Below, one piece after another: positions 32,400-40,400 of a stretch of DNA of 48,585 nt (position 1 is the stretch's first letter; every line of letters begins with the position of its first letter). The translations under genes and the position numbers were made by a program. Below the pieces are notes generated by a model that was not told the DNA's origin, ran no database searches, and saw only the letters and a program-made list of their open reading frames with translations. This stretch comes from a virus, in IMG/VR virus record IMGVR_UViG_3300036892_000140, positions 1-48,585 of that record. One strand, written 5' to 3'.

Positions 32400-33227
32400 A
32401 TGGTCACCATTGCATCGCCGTTTCCGCGCTACGCCCTGCCCCGGTTGTGGCGGTGGGCGGACGCTAGCTGGCGGCAGGTGGCCGATGATTTCGCGCCACG
32501 CACGCTGGACGAGTTCGTGAGCTACTGGGAAACCAAGGAGTGCGCCGGCATGCGCAGTTGGGAGGTGATCCGCGATGGGGAAATGGGCGGCGTGGTCACG
32601 TCGCTGCGGTTGAATCCGGTCTTGGCGGACGCGCACTGTATTTTCAAGAAGTCGTTTTGGGGACATGAGACCACGGCCGAGGCGCTGCGATTGGTGTTCG
32701 AGCAGCTGTTCGCCGATGGAGTGCTGAAAATCGAGACGAAGTGTTTCCACGATAACCACGCGCTGCTGGGGCTAGTCGGCAAGCTGGGATTTGAGCGCGA
32801 GGGTACGCGGAAGCAGAGCACGCTGCGCGGCGGGAAGCTGGTGGACCGGGCGGCGGTCGGTTTGACGAAGGAAAACTGGGAGAGAATCCAGAAGTCAGAA
32901 TTCGGAATTCTGAATTCGGAGCGCAGCGACATTCTGGATTCAAAAGGGGCTTCACATGAGCTTTCTAATGGGCGGCGGGAGCAATTCGTCGACGACCAGC
33001 GGCAAAACCGCGTCCACCACGTCGGGAACCTCGACCAGCACGCAAAACCTGACGCCGGGGCAAACGTCGCTAGCGAACCCGCTGTACACCATGCTGCAGC
33101 AGATGATGACGCCGGCCGGCGCCCAGGCGACGGTAGCTCCGTACACGGCCGCGTCGATGGACGCGACGAACTCGACTTACAGCGGGCTGGCGAACACGCT
33201 GCGCAGCCAGTTCCTATCGACCGGTAA
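32400..33227 (+). CDS. GNAT-family acetyltransferase with a read-through C-terminus
   Basis: Residues 1-160 follow the GNAT plan: beta strands with GGVVTSLRLNPV, then a helix (ETTAEALRLVFEQLFADG), IETKCFHDNHALLGLVGKLGFEREGT and a final strand. Such proteins acetylate amines; phage copies near tail genes are often called host-specificity acetyltransferases. After KENWE (about residue 160) the frame enters a heptamer element, then runs about 90 codons out of frame over the next gene, which is unlikely to be the original C-terminus. The functional protein probably ends near 32880. Confidence 0.7.
   Translation: MVTIASPFPRYALPRLWRWADASWRQVADDFAPRTLDEFVSYWETKECAGMRSWEVIRDGEMGGVVTSLRLNPVLADAHCIFKKSFWGHETTAEALRLVFEQLFADGVLKIETKCFHDNHALLGLVGKLGFEREGTRKQSTLRGGKLVDRAAVGLTKENWERIQKSEFGILNSERSDILDSKGASHELSNGRREQFVDDQRQNRVHHVGNLDQHAKPDAGANVASEPAVHHAAADDDAGRRPGDGSSVHGRVDGRDELDLQRAGEHAAQPVPIDR
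32882..32949. repeat. Composite heptamer element with hairpin core, copy i
   Basis: Forward and reverse units, the core TCGGAGCGCAGCGACATTCTG, GATTC and AAAAGGGG, which is the ribosome-binding site of the next gene. It is nearly identical to the element before the coat gene. It lies inside the open frame of the GNAT gene and appears to have replaced its stop. Confidence 0.85.
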
Positions 33228-33516
33228 CGGGCAGAGCGGGAAGTACGGGACCGCCATGGTGCAGGGCAACTTGCAACGCCTGGGCGCGTTGCAACAGGTG
33301 CAAACCACCGGGCAGGAAGAGGCGGAGGCGCTGCCATTGCAGGCCGAGGGCATGGCGTCGAGCTTGCTGGAGCATCCCTTCAGCACGACGACTTCAGGGA
33401 CCAGCGGGACGTCCGGATCTACGAGCGGTTCGACTGATGGCAGTTATACGGGCGTGCAGGCCGGCGCAAACACCGGCAACTACCTGCAAAATTTGCTGAA
33501 CAGTTTTCTCCAGTAG
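32956..33516 (+). CDS. Ejection-type virion protein 1, 186 aa
   Basis: Ser/Thr/Gly-rich protein beginning MSFLMGGGSNSS, then helical segments (residues 45-125) and a Gly/Ser/Thr-rich tail. The MGGG-type start, low complexity and place as the first of three genes before the window's largest ejection-like protein match the P22 gp7/gp20/gp16 order. Such proteins travel in the capsid and enter the cell with the DNA. Assigned by synteny and composition. Confidence 0.5.
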   Translation: MSFLMGGGSNSSTTSGKTASTTSGTSTSTQNLTPGQTSLANPLYTMLQQMMTPAGAQATVAPYTAASMDATNSTYSGLANTLRSQFLSTGNGQSGKYGTAMVQGNLQRLGALQQVQTTGQEEAEALPLQAEGMASSLLEHPFSTTTSGTSGTSGSTSGSTDGSYTGVQAGANTGNYLQNLLNSFLQ

Positions 33517-33529
33517 GGGGGGGTAAAGC

Positions 33530-34816
33530 ATGGGCGGATTCATGGGCGTGATGCAGAGCATGCTGGGGGGGAACCCCAACTCGGCGGTGAAGCAGAATAA
33601 GGCCATCCAGGCGCAGCAGGCCGAGCAAGAGAAGCAAAACCAATACCGGCAGGCCCAGCAGTGGGACATGGACACCCTTCAGCACTTGACGAGCCAGGGC
33701 GCGCTATTCGGAGACCCGCACACCGGGCTCGTCAAAGAGACCACCTCCGAGCCTGACACCAGCGGGCTGAACAACGGCTATCCGATCACCACCACCATCA
33801 TGCGGGCCATGGACCCTGACCGCACGATTAAATTCAAAGACGCGGATGGGAACCAGATCCAAGCCGAGCTGCCGACGCCGGACCAGCAGCGCGCGCGGCA
33901 GTTGCAGACGCTCTACATGCAGCGCAAGGCGGAGGGCGAGGGCACGGCGGCCGGCACGCCGCAGGTGGATATTTCGGAGGACGACCCGTATAAGACCGCG
34001 AACAACCTGCCGGCGGGGATGACGCAAATTCCACAATCGGGCGCCGTGGGGCTGGCGGAGAGGACCGTGCCGGCGACGATCCGCGGGACGACGGCGACGA
34101 ACGTGGCGGGTATCAACGTGGCCGGGCGCCAGGGCGTGGCCGACACTCGTGCGCAGACCGCCAAGGACCAGCAGGATTTGCAGGCTGCGCAATTCCAGCA
34201 GTCCGAGGACGACAAAAATAAGTGGGAAGCGTCCAGGCTCGCCAACGCGCGCTTTCTAGCTGGGCTGACCACGGGCCGCGCGAAGATGACCCAGGACGCG
34301 ACCGACGCCCGAAACTTCCAGGACAACTTCGCGCGCAATGTGCAGTTGCATACGACGCTCGGCAGGAACATTCTGGCGGAGCAGCAGAAGCAGCTGGGCG
34401 CCGACAACATCCTGGGCAACGATGCCAGTGGCCAGCCCAACACGCCGGATGGGACCTCGTTCAACGATCCCTTCAACGGTGGCAAGCCCACCGCGATGAA
34501 CGGGGCGCAGCGGCTGATCCTGGGGCAGCGCAGCGCGGCCAGCAAGGCGGCGGCGGTGGACATGCTGAAGACCAAGGGGCAGCTCGAGAGCCAGCGGGAT
34601 AACATCCTCGCTCGCCTGCCAGGGGCCGCAGCCCCCGCTGCTAGTAATACACCGGCTGGTGGGCCGCCGGCCAGTAATATACCGGCAGGTACACCTGCGC
34701 CGGCCAAGGGCGGCAAGGGCGCTGCGCCTGTGCGAGTGAAGGTGCAGCTCCAGGACGGCAGGAAGGGCACCGTGGATGCCAAGGACTTCGACGCCAAGAC
34801 GATGACGAAACTGTGA
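33530..34816 (+). CDS. Ejection-type virion protein 2, 428 aa
   Basis: Begins MGGFMGVMQSMLGGN, followed by a glutamine-rich coiled coil (residues 20-60), a small beta segment (95-125) and long helical regions (195-300). The C-terminus is Pro/Ala-rich, with two similar short blocks (SNTPAGGPPASNIPAGTPAPAKGG), and ends in a small beta domain. Upstream, a G8 tract (33516-33523) serves as ribosome-binding site. Comparable in size to P22 gp20. Function by synteny. Confidence 0.55.
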   Translation: MGGFMGVMQSMLGGNPNSAVKQNKAIQAQQAEQEKQNQYRQAQQWDMDTLQHLTSQGALFGDPHTGLVKETTSEPDTSGLNNGYPITTTIMRAMDPDRTIKFKDADGNQIQAELPTPDQQRARQLQTLYMQRKAEGEGTAAGTPQVDISEDDPYKTANNLPAGMTQIPQSGAVGLAERTVPATIRGTTATNVAGINVAGRQGVADTRAQTAKDQQDLQAAQFQQSEDDKNKWEASRLANARFLAGLTTGRAKMTQDATDARNFQDNFARNVQLHTTLGRNILAEQQKQLGADNILGNDASGQPNTPDGTSFNDPFNGGKPTAMNGAQRLILGQRSAASKAAAVDMLKTKGQLESQRDNILARLPGAAAPAASNTPAGGPPASNIPAGTPAPAKGGKGAAPVRVKVQLQDGRKGTVDAKDFDAKTMTKL

Positions 34817-34822
34817 GAACCG

Positions 34823-37800
34823 ATGGGTACTCCAGCCAGCTTTATCGCGGATCCGGCCGCCAGCGCTCCGGCTAGCTTCCAGCCGGATCCCGCGCCGGCC
34901 AGCTTCCAAGCGGACGATCCACTCGACACTAAAGCGACCACTGCGGCGGCGCTTCCATCCCGCGAGGCGTTCGAGGCCTCGCACCACAGCGCGGTTGCGG
35001 ACTGGTGGGAGAAGGTCAAGGCAGTCGGCGAGGCTGCCGGGCCGATGCTGTACAAGAAGGCCCAGGAACTCACTAGCATCCCAGCCGTCAGCCCCGGCGA
35101 TGTGGGCGGGGCGGTTAGTGGGGCGTTGGGCTTCGGTGAGAAGCCCGGTCGCGATGTCGTTACCCAGCCGCCGACCTCCGTTCTTACCGGGTTGGCCAAG
35201 GGCACCGCCGAGACCATCAGCGGTCTAACCTCGGCCCAAAACATCGGCCTAGGCGCGCTGATGGGGCCGGTGGGTAAGATCGCGCCCCTGCTGTCGCGCG
35301 CGGTGAGCGCGGGCTTCGGCGTCCAGATGCTGAAGAGCGTCGTGGATCAATCACCGGAGGTGGCCGACGCGGTCCAAAAAAAAGACTGGCCGCGTGCGGC
35401 TGAGGCGATCACCAAAGCGGCGTTGACTGGAGGCCTGGGCGTCCTCGCTGGGACGCATGCGGTGCGGGGCGGACCAGAAGTCACGCCGGTCGCGGAAACT
35501 AGTCCAATCGAGAAGGCGACGCCGGAGAGCTTCGAGCCGGACCATCAGGCCACCGACACTGGCGCCGAAAACTTAACCCCCCCGTTAAGAATTAACGAGG
35601 GGGTTAAGAAATCCACACCGTTGTCGGGGGAGACGACCGCTCCAACGCCGCCGTCGTTCGTCGCGGAGCAGGCAGCGCCGCCATCCTTCCGGCCGGAGGC
35701 AGCCACTACTCCTTTTGCTCCCTCAAGTGAGGGGCCGAAAGGAGAAGTGACCGCGCCGCAACCCGCTGAAACGGCAGGCGTGCAGCCTGAAAGTGCAACT
35801 ACGCTTCCTGGCGTCACATCCGCCCCGCGCGAACCTGCCACGCCGCCCGCCATCGGCCGCGACGCCAATGTCCTGGTTCCAGGCGAGGCCACCACCTATC
35901 CGGCGCGCTACGCGGTGCGCGAGCTCGCCGATGTCCAGCCTTCGCACAACGCTTTCAGCTTCGAGCCCAACCCCGCGTACGAGTACACCAACGACCGCGA
36001 TTACAGCCGGCCGCAGAACGCGGCGCGGGTGGTGGCCAACGCCGCGCCCGACACCTTCAATCCGGACTACCCGACGACGGACTCGCCGACCGCCGAGCAC
36101 GGCGCGATCGCGCCGCAAGCGCTCCGCGTGGAGGGCCGCGAGGGTTGGCAGGTGACCGACCAGCTCAAGCAGGGGATCGCGCTGGCCGAAGATGCGCGCG
36201 TTCACAAGATGCCGGTGGAGGACGCCGCGGCGCAGTCGGTGATTGGAGGGGAACGCAGCTACTCGCCCGAGGCGATCGATATCGCCAAGACGCTCGAGCG
36301 CGGGCCGGTGAATGCGGCCAAGGCTTTCCGCGGCTACGCCAACGATGAGGCGCTGTCGCGGCCGGGAGCGCAGACGCAATTCTTCACCGCGCCGACGCGA
36401 GCCGAGGCGTTCAAGGACGCGTTCGGTCGAGAGCCCGCTAGCGCGACGACCTTGGGCGGCGGCCTGGGAGCGTTCGAGCCGTTCTTCCGCGAGTCGATGG
36501 ATGAGGGCCGGGCCCTCCTCGCAAAACGCCGCGCGGCGATGCAGGCGCTGGACGCTCGATCTGGCACGCCGGAGCAGCAAAAGGCGGGCGAAGCGATGCG
36601 GCAGTGGTTCACTGGCGAGCGCGACCTATGGTCCACGCGCGTCAACCAGGCGCTCGACCGGGCTTCGCGCATGTTCACTCCGGACGTGAAGACGCGCGAG
36701 GCGGTGGGAATCATGCGCGAGTTCGCGCACCGGCCCGGGGAACTCGAGAAATTCCTGGACGGCACGCATCCGATCCTGGCGGGCGCCGACCAGGCCACGC
36801 TCGATCGCATCGAAGCCCTGCGGCCGGCCATGCGCCAGGCGCTCGCGCCGACAGAAAAGATGCTGAAGGCGAATCGCGTGTATACCAACATCGCGCAGAA
36901 ATCGCTCGAAGAAGGCGAAGCCGGCGGGTGGCTGGGATCGCGCTGGAAGTCGGATGAATACATGCCACACCTGCTGCACGCGGGCGCGGACCAGGGCGAA
37001 GTGCCGGCGCCGCCGGCCGACAAGATCCAGTTGGTCGGCAACATCGGCAAGCATTTCCAGTTTGCCGAGCGGCGCTACGACGAGTATCCGACCATGCTGC
37101 ACGCGATCGCGGATGGCAAGATTCCGAAAACGATGGATCCGGCGGACGCATTTGCGATTCACGGTTCGAACTTCGCGCGAGCTCGCGCCACCCACCTGTT
37201 CGAAGCGCAGATGGCCACGGCCGGAATGGGCAACTGGGGCACGCTCGACACGGCGCCGCACGGCTGGGTGCCGCTGGCGGCGCACTCGGATGAGTTCTCA
37301 CGGGGACTGCAAACCGGCGGCGCTGAAAGGCTCTTCGTGCCGCCGTTCATCCAAGAGGCGCTGAAGCCGCTGACAGATCCGGACGTCCGAAGCCGGGCGT
37401 TCCAGGCGGTGCGCGGGGCGCAGCGCGGGTTGAAAGAAGCGATCCTGGGGCTCAGCGGTTTCCACCTGCTGACCGAGAACTGGATGGCCGGCTGGGATAT
37501 GGGACCGGGCGGCATGTACAAGGCGCTGACGACGTCGCGGGATTCGCCGGAGTTCCTGCAATGGGAGCGGGACGCTGCGCTGCACGGCGAGCCGACCTCG
37601 ATCCAGGGGCGGACGATGGACGCGTACCGGAACCTCGCACCGGGTTCGATACCGACGCGCGGCGAGATCATCCGCGCCTACATTCCGGGAGCGAAGCAGG
37701 GACTGGAGGTGGCGCGCGCGATCACGCAATTGACGTTCGACAATATCCAGCGGCGCTACAAGGTCATCAGCTACATGCTGCACTCGATGGCGTGGGACCG

Positions 37801-38695
37801 GGAAAATCCGGGAGGAACCGCCGCCCAGCGGAGTGCGGCGCGCCAAGGAATTGCCAGCTACGTCAACGGCGTCTATGGCGGCCTGCACTGGGAAAATCTG
37901 GGCTGGAACAAGGCGCTGGTGGAAACGGCGCGGTTGTTGCTGCTCGCTCCGGACTGGACCGGTTCGAATATTGCGCTCGGTAAGTACGCCGTTGACGCGA
38001 AGCCGTCGATGCAGGAGCTGCCGTTCCGAGATAAGCTGGCGGGCGCGACGGACAAGGAATCGGCGCAGGCGCGGCTCTCTCGAGCGTTCTGGGCGAAGTC
38101 GCTCGCGGGCGGCCTGGTGGCCACGCAGTTGATGAGCCTGGCGGTGTCGGGCCACTACAGCAAGAAGCCGTTCATGGTCTACAGCGGCAAGGACAAAGAC
38201 GGCAACGAAGTCTACTGGAACATGGCCTTTCGCGGCGCGGCCGGCGACCTGGTGAACCTGGCGCAGAAGATGCAGGAGCACGGGCTGCTGACAGGCGTGG
38301 GTGAATTCGCGGGAGGGAAAGCAGCGCCGTTCGTGAAGGCCGGCGTCCACGTGCTGACCGGGCGCAACGACTTCGGCCGCGAGATCGCGCCCAAGGGGCT
38401 GAACCCGGTCGCGAACACGGCGCGCAGTGTGGGCCAAGCCGTGTCGGACGTGTCGCCGATTCCCATTTCGCTGAAGAGCATCCAGCACACGACGTTCGGC
38501 GACGAGGCGGATAAGTACACCTGGTCCGAGCGCGTGCTGTCGCTGTTCGGACCCCCGCCTAGGCACATGCCGCCGGAAGGTCAGAAGCGGACGGCGCACG
38601 GGCTGCAAGCGGTCCCGCAGCAGCCGGAGAACTCGACCTGGCAGCAGATCATCACCGGGCGCGAGCATCCCTCTACCAGGCGATCAGCCCGCTGA
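34823..38695 (+). CDS. Ejection-type virion protein 3, 1290 aa
   Basis: Largest protein of the trio. The N-terminus has three ASF-x-x-D repeats (residues 5-33), then a helical region, and a Pro-rich linker (about 215-345) that contains a coding hairpin. The central and C-terminal parts (450-1230) are helical, with the conserved-looking block LSGFHLLTENWMAGWDMGPGGMYKALT near 880 and a hydrophobic stretch SLAGGLVATQLMSLAV near 1095. Large helical podovirus internal proteins form a channel through the envelope for DNA. The size is well above P22 gp16. Assigned by position and composition. Confidence 0.6.
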   Translation: MGTPASFIADPAASAPASFQPDPAPASFQADDPLDTKATTAAALPSREAFEASHHSAVADWWEKVKAVGEAAGPMLYKKAQELTSIPAVSPGDVGGAVSGALGFGEKPGRDVVTQPPTSVLTGLAKGTAETISGLTSAQNIGLGALMGPVGKIAPLLSRAVSAGFGVQMLKSVVDQSPEVADAVQKKDWPRAAEAITKAALTGGLGVLAGTHAVRGGPEVTPVAETSPIEKATPESFEPDHQATDTGAENLTPPLRINEGVKKSTPLSGETTAPTPPSFVAEQAAPPSFRPEAATTPFAPSSEGPKGEVTAPQPAETAGVQPESATTLPGVTSAPREPATPPAIGRDANVLVPGEATTYPARYAVRELADVQPSHNAFSFEPNPAYEYTNDRDYSRPQNAARVVANAAPDTFNPDYPTTDSPTAEHGAIAPQALRVEGREGWQVTDQLKQGIALAEDARVHKMPVEDAAAQSVIGGERSYSPEAIDIAKTLERGPVNAAKAFRGYANDEALSRPGAQTQFFTAPTRAEAFKDAFGREPASATTLGGGLGAFEPFFRESMDEGRALLAKRRAAMQALDARSGTPEQQKAGEAMRQWFTGERDLWSTRVNQALDRASRMFTPDVKTREAVGIMREFAHRPGELEKFLDGTHPILAGADQATLDRIEALRPAMRQALAPTEKMLKANRVYTNIAQKSLEEGEAGGWLGSRWKSDEYMPHLLHAGADQGEVPAPPADKIQLVGNIGKHFQFAERRYDEYPTMLHAIADGKIPKTMDPADAFAIHGSNFARARATHLFEAQMATAGMGNWGTLDTAPHGWVPLAAHSDEFSRGLQTGGAERLFVPPFIQEALKPLTDPDVRSRAFQAVRGAQRGLKEAILGLSGFHLLTENWMAGWDMGPGGMYKALTTSRDSPEFLQWERDAALHGEPTSIQGRTMDAYRNLAPGSIPTRGEIIRAYIPGAKQGLEVARAITQLTFDNIQRRYKVISYMLHSMAWDRENPGGTAAQRSAARQGIASYVNGVYGGLHWENLGWNKALVETARLLLLAPDWTGSNIALGKYAVDAKPSMQELPFRDKLAGATDKESAQARLSRAFWAKSLAGGLVATQLMSLAVSGHYSKKPFMVYSGKDKDGNEVYWNMAFRGAAGDLVNLAQKMQEHGLLTGVGEFAGGKAAPFVKAGVHVLTGRNDFGREIAPKGLNPVANTARSVGQAVSDVSPIPISLKSIQHTTFGDEADKYTWSERVLSLFGPPPRHMPPEGQKRTAHGLQAVPQQPENSTWQQIITGREHPSTRRSAR
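35572..35608. repeat. Coding hairpin of 17-bp arms
   Basis: CTTAACCCCCCCGTTAA (35572-35588) and its inverse (35592-35608) pair with one mismatch across a GAA loop, within the linker of the 1290-aa protein. It is read NLTPPLRINEGVK and is far more A/T- and homopolymer-rich than its surroundings. Confidence 0.75.
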
Positions 38696-38873
38696 TGTGC
38701 TGTAGAAGCGCCCAGGACGGGAGGATTATAATCCCCCAGGATATGGCGGCCACGTAATAAGCAGCCTCCAGAACCCCTGCGGCTTCGAGCGTGAGAAGCA
38801 GGGCGATTCCGACCCAGCCCCAGACGGTAATCGGACCTTCGCTGGCCATTCGCAGTTGGTCGATGATCCGCAT
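38673..38873 (-). CDS. Small membrane protein on the minus strand, 66 aa
   Basis: Hydrophobic protein with two to three membrane helices (GPITVWGWVGIALLLTLEAAGVL, then YYVAAISWGIIILPSWALLQ). Upstream on the minus strand is AAAAGGAGCC, a strong ribosome-binding site; it fits an alternative TTG at 38879 slightly better than the ATG at 38873. No + strand gene covers 38696-38957. It overlaps the 3' end of the convergent ejection gene by 23 nt. Holin-like or superinfection-related function is possible. Confidence 0.6.
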   Translation of the reverse strand: MRIIDQLRMASEGPITVWGWVGIALLLTLEAAGVLEAAYYVAAISWGIIILPSWALLQHISGLIAW

Positions 38874-38978
38874 GGCCAAGCGTGGCTCCTTTTCGCGCGC
38901 CCGTCAATTCCCCGCGCTAACCGCGTGGCCTAGGCCTCCGGCGGGTAGCAGTGGCAATTGTGGAGTATAGGTGTTTGC

Positions 38979-39389
38979 GTGCAGCTAGACGCACAGGTCG
39001 TGGTCAGTTTATTCGGGTTCCTGGGAGCCATGGGGACGCTCTTCTATCAGGGCTACATGCGCCGGCAGGAGCGCAGTTGGGACATCCAGGACCGTATGCG
39101 CCAGCATGAACAGGTGGTCGAGAAAATCGGCCGGGTCGAGGTGCTGACCAAGGAAGCCGCGGTGGTGGCCGAAAAGGCCTACAACGAAGCGAACCACACC
39201 AACAACAAGCTCGCGGTGCTGACCGGCCGGCGCGTGGAGTTGCTGGAATCCGCCGCAACCGGGCCGGCCGGTGAAAAGGGCGACAAGGGCGACAAGGGCG
39301 ACACTGGAGCCGCTGGAGCCGCTGGAGCCGCTGGAGCTCCTCCGGTGGTGGTGGTCGCTGAAACGGTGCGGCTGACGAAGAAGCAATAG
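38979..39389 (+). CDS. Membrane-anchored coiled-coil protein with collagen-like tail
   Basis: A 136-aa protein with an N-terminal membrane helix (VVVSLFGFLGAMGTLFYQGY), a charged coiled coil (about 33-85), and then a collagen-like run of Gly-x-y triplets (GPAGEKGDKGDKGDTG followed by AAG repeats), ending in a Val-rich segment. An in-frame TTG at 38958 could extend it by seven residues. Collagen-like triplets trimerise, so a trimeric envelope protein is inferred. Spanin, holin or adhesin roles all remain possible. Confidence 0.6.
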   Translation: MQLDAQVVVSLFGFLGAMGTLFYQGYMRRQERSWDIQDRMRQHEQVVEKIGRVEVLTKEAAVVAEKAYNEANHTNNKLAVLTGRRVELLESAATGPAGEKGDKGDKGDTGAAGAAGAAGAPPVVVVAETVRLTKKQ

Positions 39390-39390
39390 T

Positions 39391-39462
39391 ATGGGCGGCG
39401 CACCAGGCGACAGCTATCGGGCCGTAGTTCCCGCGAACCAAGCCTGTGGACAGGGTGAATAG
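39391..39462 (+). CDS. Possible 23-aa leader peptide
   Basis: ATG directly after the upstream stop; the frame ends in TAG two bases before the next ATG. The sequence around its start (AATAGTATGGGCGGCGCAC) is repeated at 39458 before the next gene with two changes, so this may be a duplicated translation-start segment instead of a gene. Confidence 0.2.
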   Translation: MGGAPGDSYRAVVPANQACGQGE

Positions 39463-39463
39463 T

Positions 39464-39667
39464 ATGGGCGGCACACAGCAAGAGCACTTCCTCCTGTCGG
39501 TGTATCTGATGCTGTTCTTCTTCTCGGTCTCAACGCTGGAACAGTTGGCCTACGCGTTGCACTGGACTGCGGTTGTGGTGGGCGGCGACGGGGCGCAGGC
39601 GGCGTACCTGCTCTTCAGCGGGGTCGCGGTGGGGATGATGCGCGGGATGGCCCCTGATAAGCCGTGA
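39464..39667 (+). CDS. Small membrane protein, 67 aa
   Basis: Two hydrophobic helices (FLLSVYLMLFFFSVSTLEQL and a C-terminal AAYLLFSGVAVGMM). ATG at 39464 is preferred to an upstream in-frame start because it repeats the start context of the preceding short frame. Size and topology fit a class II holin, but there is no endolysin nearby to support that. Confidence 0.55.
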   Translation: MGGTQQEHFLLSVYLMLFFFSVSTLEQLAYALHWTAVVVGGDGAQAAYLLFSGVAVGMMRGMAPDKP

Positions 39668-39833
39668 GCCCTAGCTCCCGGAAAGCCCTAGCCACCACGC
39701 GCGCCTCCCGCAACTTCTTGCGGAGCAGCACCAGGATCGGGTCGTCTTCGCGCCGCGGGCTGAGATCGCGGATGCGTTTCCCGGCGAGCAGCAGGACGGC
39801 GCGGAGTTCGTCGTGAGAAAGCAGCAGATCCAT
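39615..39833 (-). CDS. Hypothetical minus-strand protein, 72 aa
   Basis: Helical, charged protein (MDLLLSHDELRAVLLLAGKRIRDL, then DDPILVLLRKKLREARVVARAF). It starts 23 nt after the stop of the secreted protein upstream on the same strand, so the two form an operon. Its 3' end overlaps the convergent + gene by 53 nt. Function unknown. Confidence 0.5.
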   Translation of the reverse strand: MDLLLSHDELRAVLLLAGKRIRDLSPRREDDPILVLLRKKLREARVVARAFRELGLTAYQGPSRASSPPRPR

Positions 39834-39856
39834 GAGCGGCCGCCCCGGCGTGTGGG

Positions 39857-40066
39857 CTAGTTGCACCGCTCCTCGAAGGTGTGGCCGCGCGAGCAGCGGT
39901 ACACGCCGACCAGAACTCCGGTGACGACGCGCGATCCGACGTAGCTGCCCACGGCGCCGTCGTGGATCGGACAACTGGCGGTCATAGCGCACGCTTGCGC
40001 GAGTGCGGCGACGGTCAATAGAGCGAGCGCCGCGAGGGTGAGTTTCAGGGTGGTGATGGTTTTCAT
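39857..40066 (-). CDS. Small secreted cysteine-rich protein, 69 aa
   Basis: Typical signal peptide MKTITTLKLTLAALALLTVAALAQ with cleavage after AQA. The mature part of about 45 residues has four Cys (CAMTASC, YRC, ERC) and a His pair that could form disulfides or bind zinc. Minus strand, followed by the 72-aa gene. A lysogeny-conversion or superinfection-exclusion role is inferred only from its location in the minus-strand cluster. Confidence 0.6.
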   Translation of the reverse strand: MKTITTLKLTLAALALLTVAALAQACAMTASCPIHDGAVGSYVGSRVVTGVLVGVYRCSRGHTFEERCN

Positions 40067-40400
40067 GCTGGGGAAGTGAGCGCGGCGCACGGAAATTATC
40101 GCCAAATGTCGAGGATTTTTGAGCGAATTCGCGGGGAGAGCTGTTACCCCAGGGCCCTCCGTCCGGTTGTTTACGAGCCGATGTTGTTCCGGGCACGCAG
40201 GCTGGGGTATTTCCAAGTCGATGTTGCTCCCGTGGACAACTTCCGGTTGTCTTCGACCGGGCTGCGGGCACGACTCCCGTGGCGTCTTCGCTGGGCCTGC
40301 TGGCGGGATACTACTAAGCAGGAAAACAGGGGAATCCGGTAAGTCCAACGGATAGCTATCTATTGTGCCGGCTTTATGATTGAATTCGGGCCACCGCGAA
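40067..40400. other. 334-nt gap without a clear gene; possible control region
   Basis: No convincing coding sequence. It contains a direct repeat CGATGTTG(T/C)TCC (about 40189 and 40219), two copies of CCGGTTGT (about 40173 and 40243), and a GACAAC-5nt-GTTGTC inverted repeat (40235-40251). Read on the minus strand, GATAAT (40095-40100) could be a -10 box for the secreted protein gene. Function unproven. Confidence 0.35.

Noticed and set aside
37298-38668. Long minus-strand open frame (456 codons) opposite the 1290-aa ejection protein
   Set aside because: GC-rich sequence produces long antisense frames; this one is rich in His, Arg and Leu, has no domain pattern and lies wholly opposite a well-supported gene.
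40076-40342. Plus-strand frame of 88 codons in the 334-nt gap
   Set aside because: Arg/Trp-rich composition, no ribosome-binding site and no pattern; the DNA repeats in the region suggest a control region instead.
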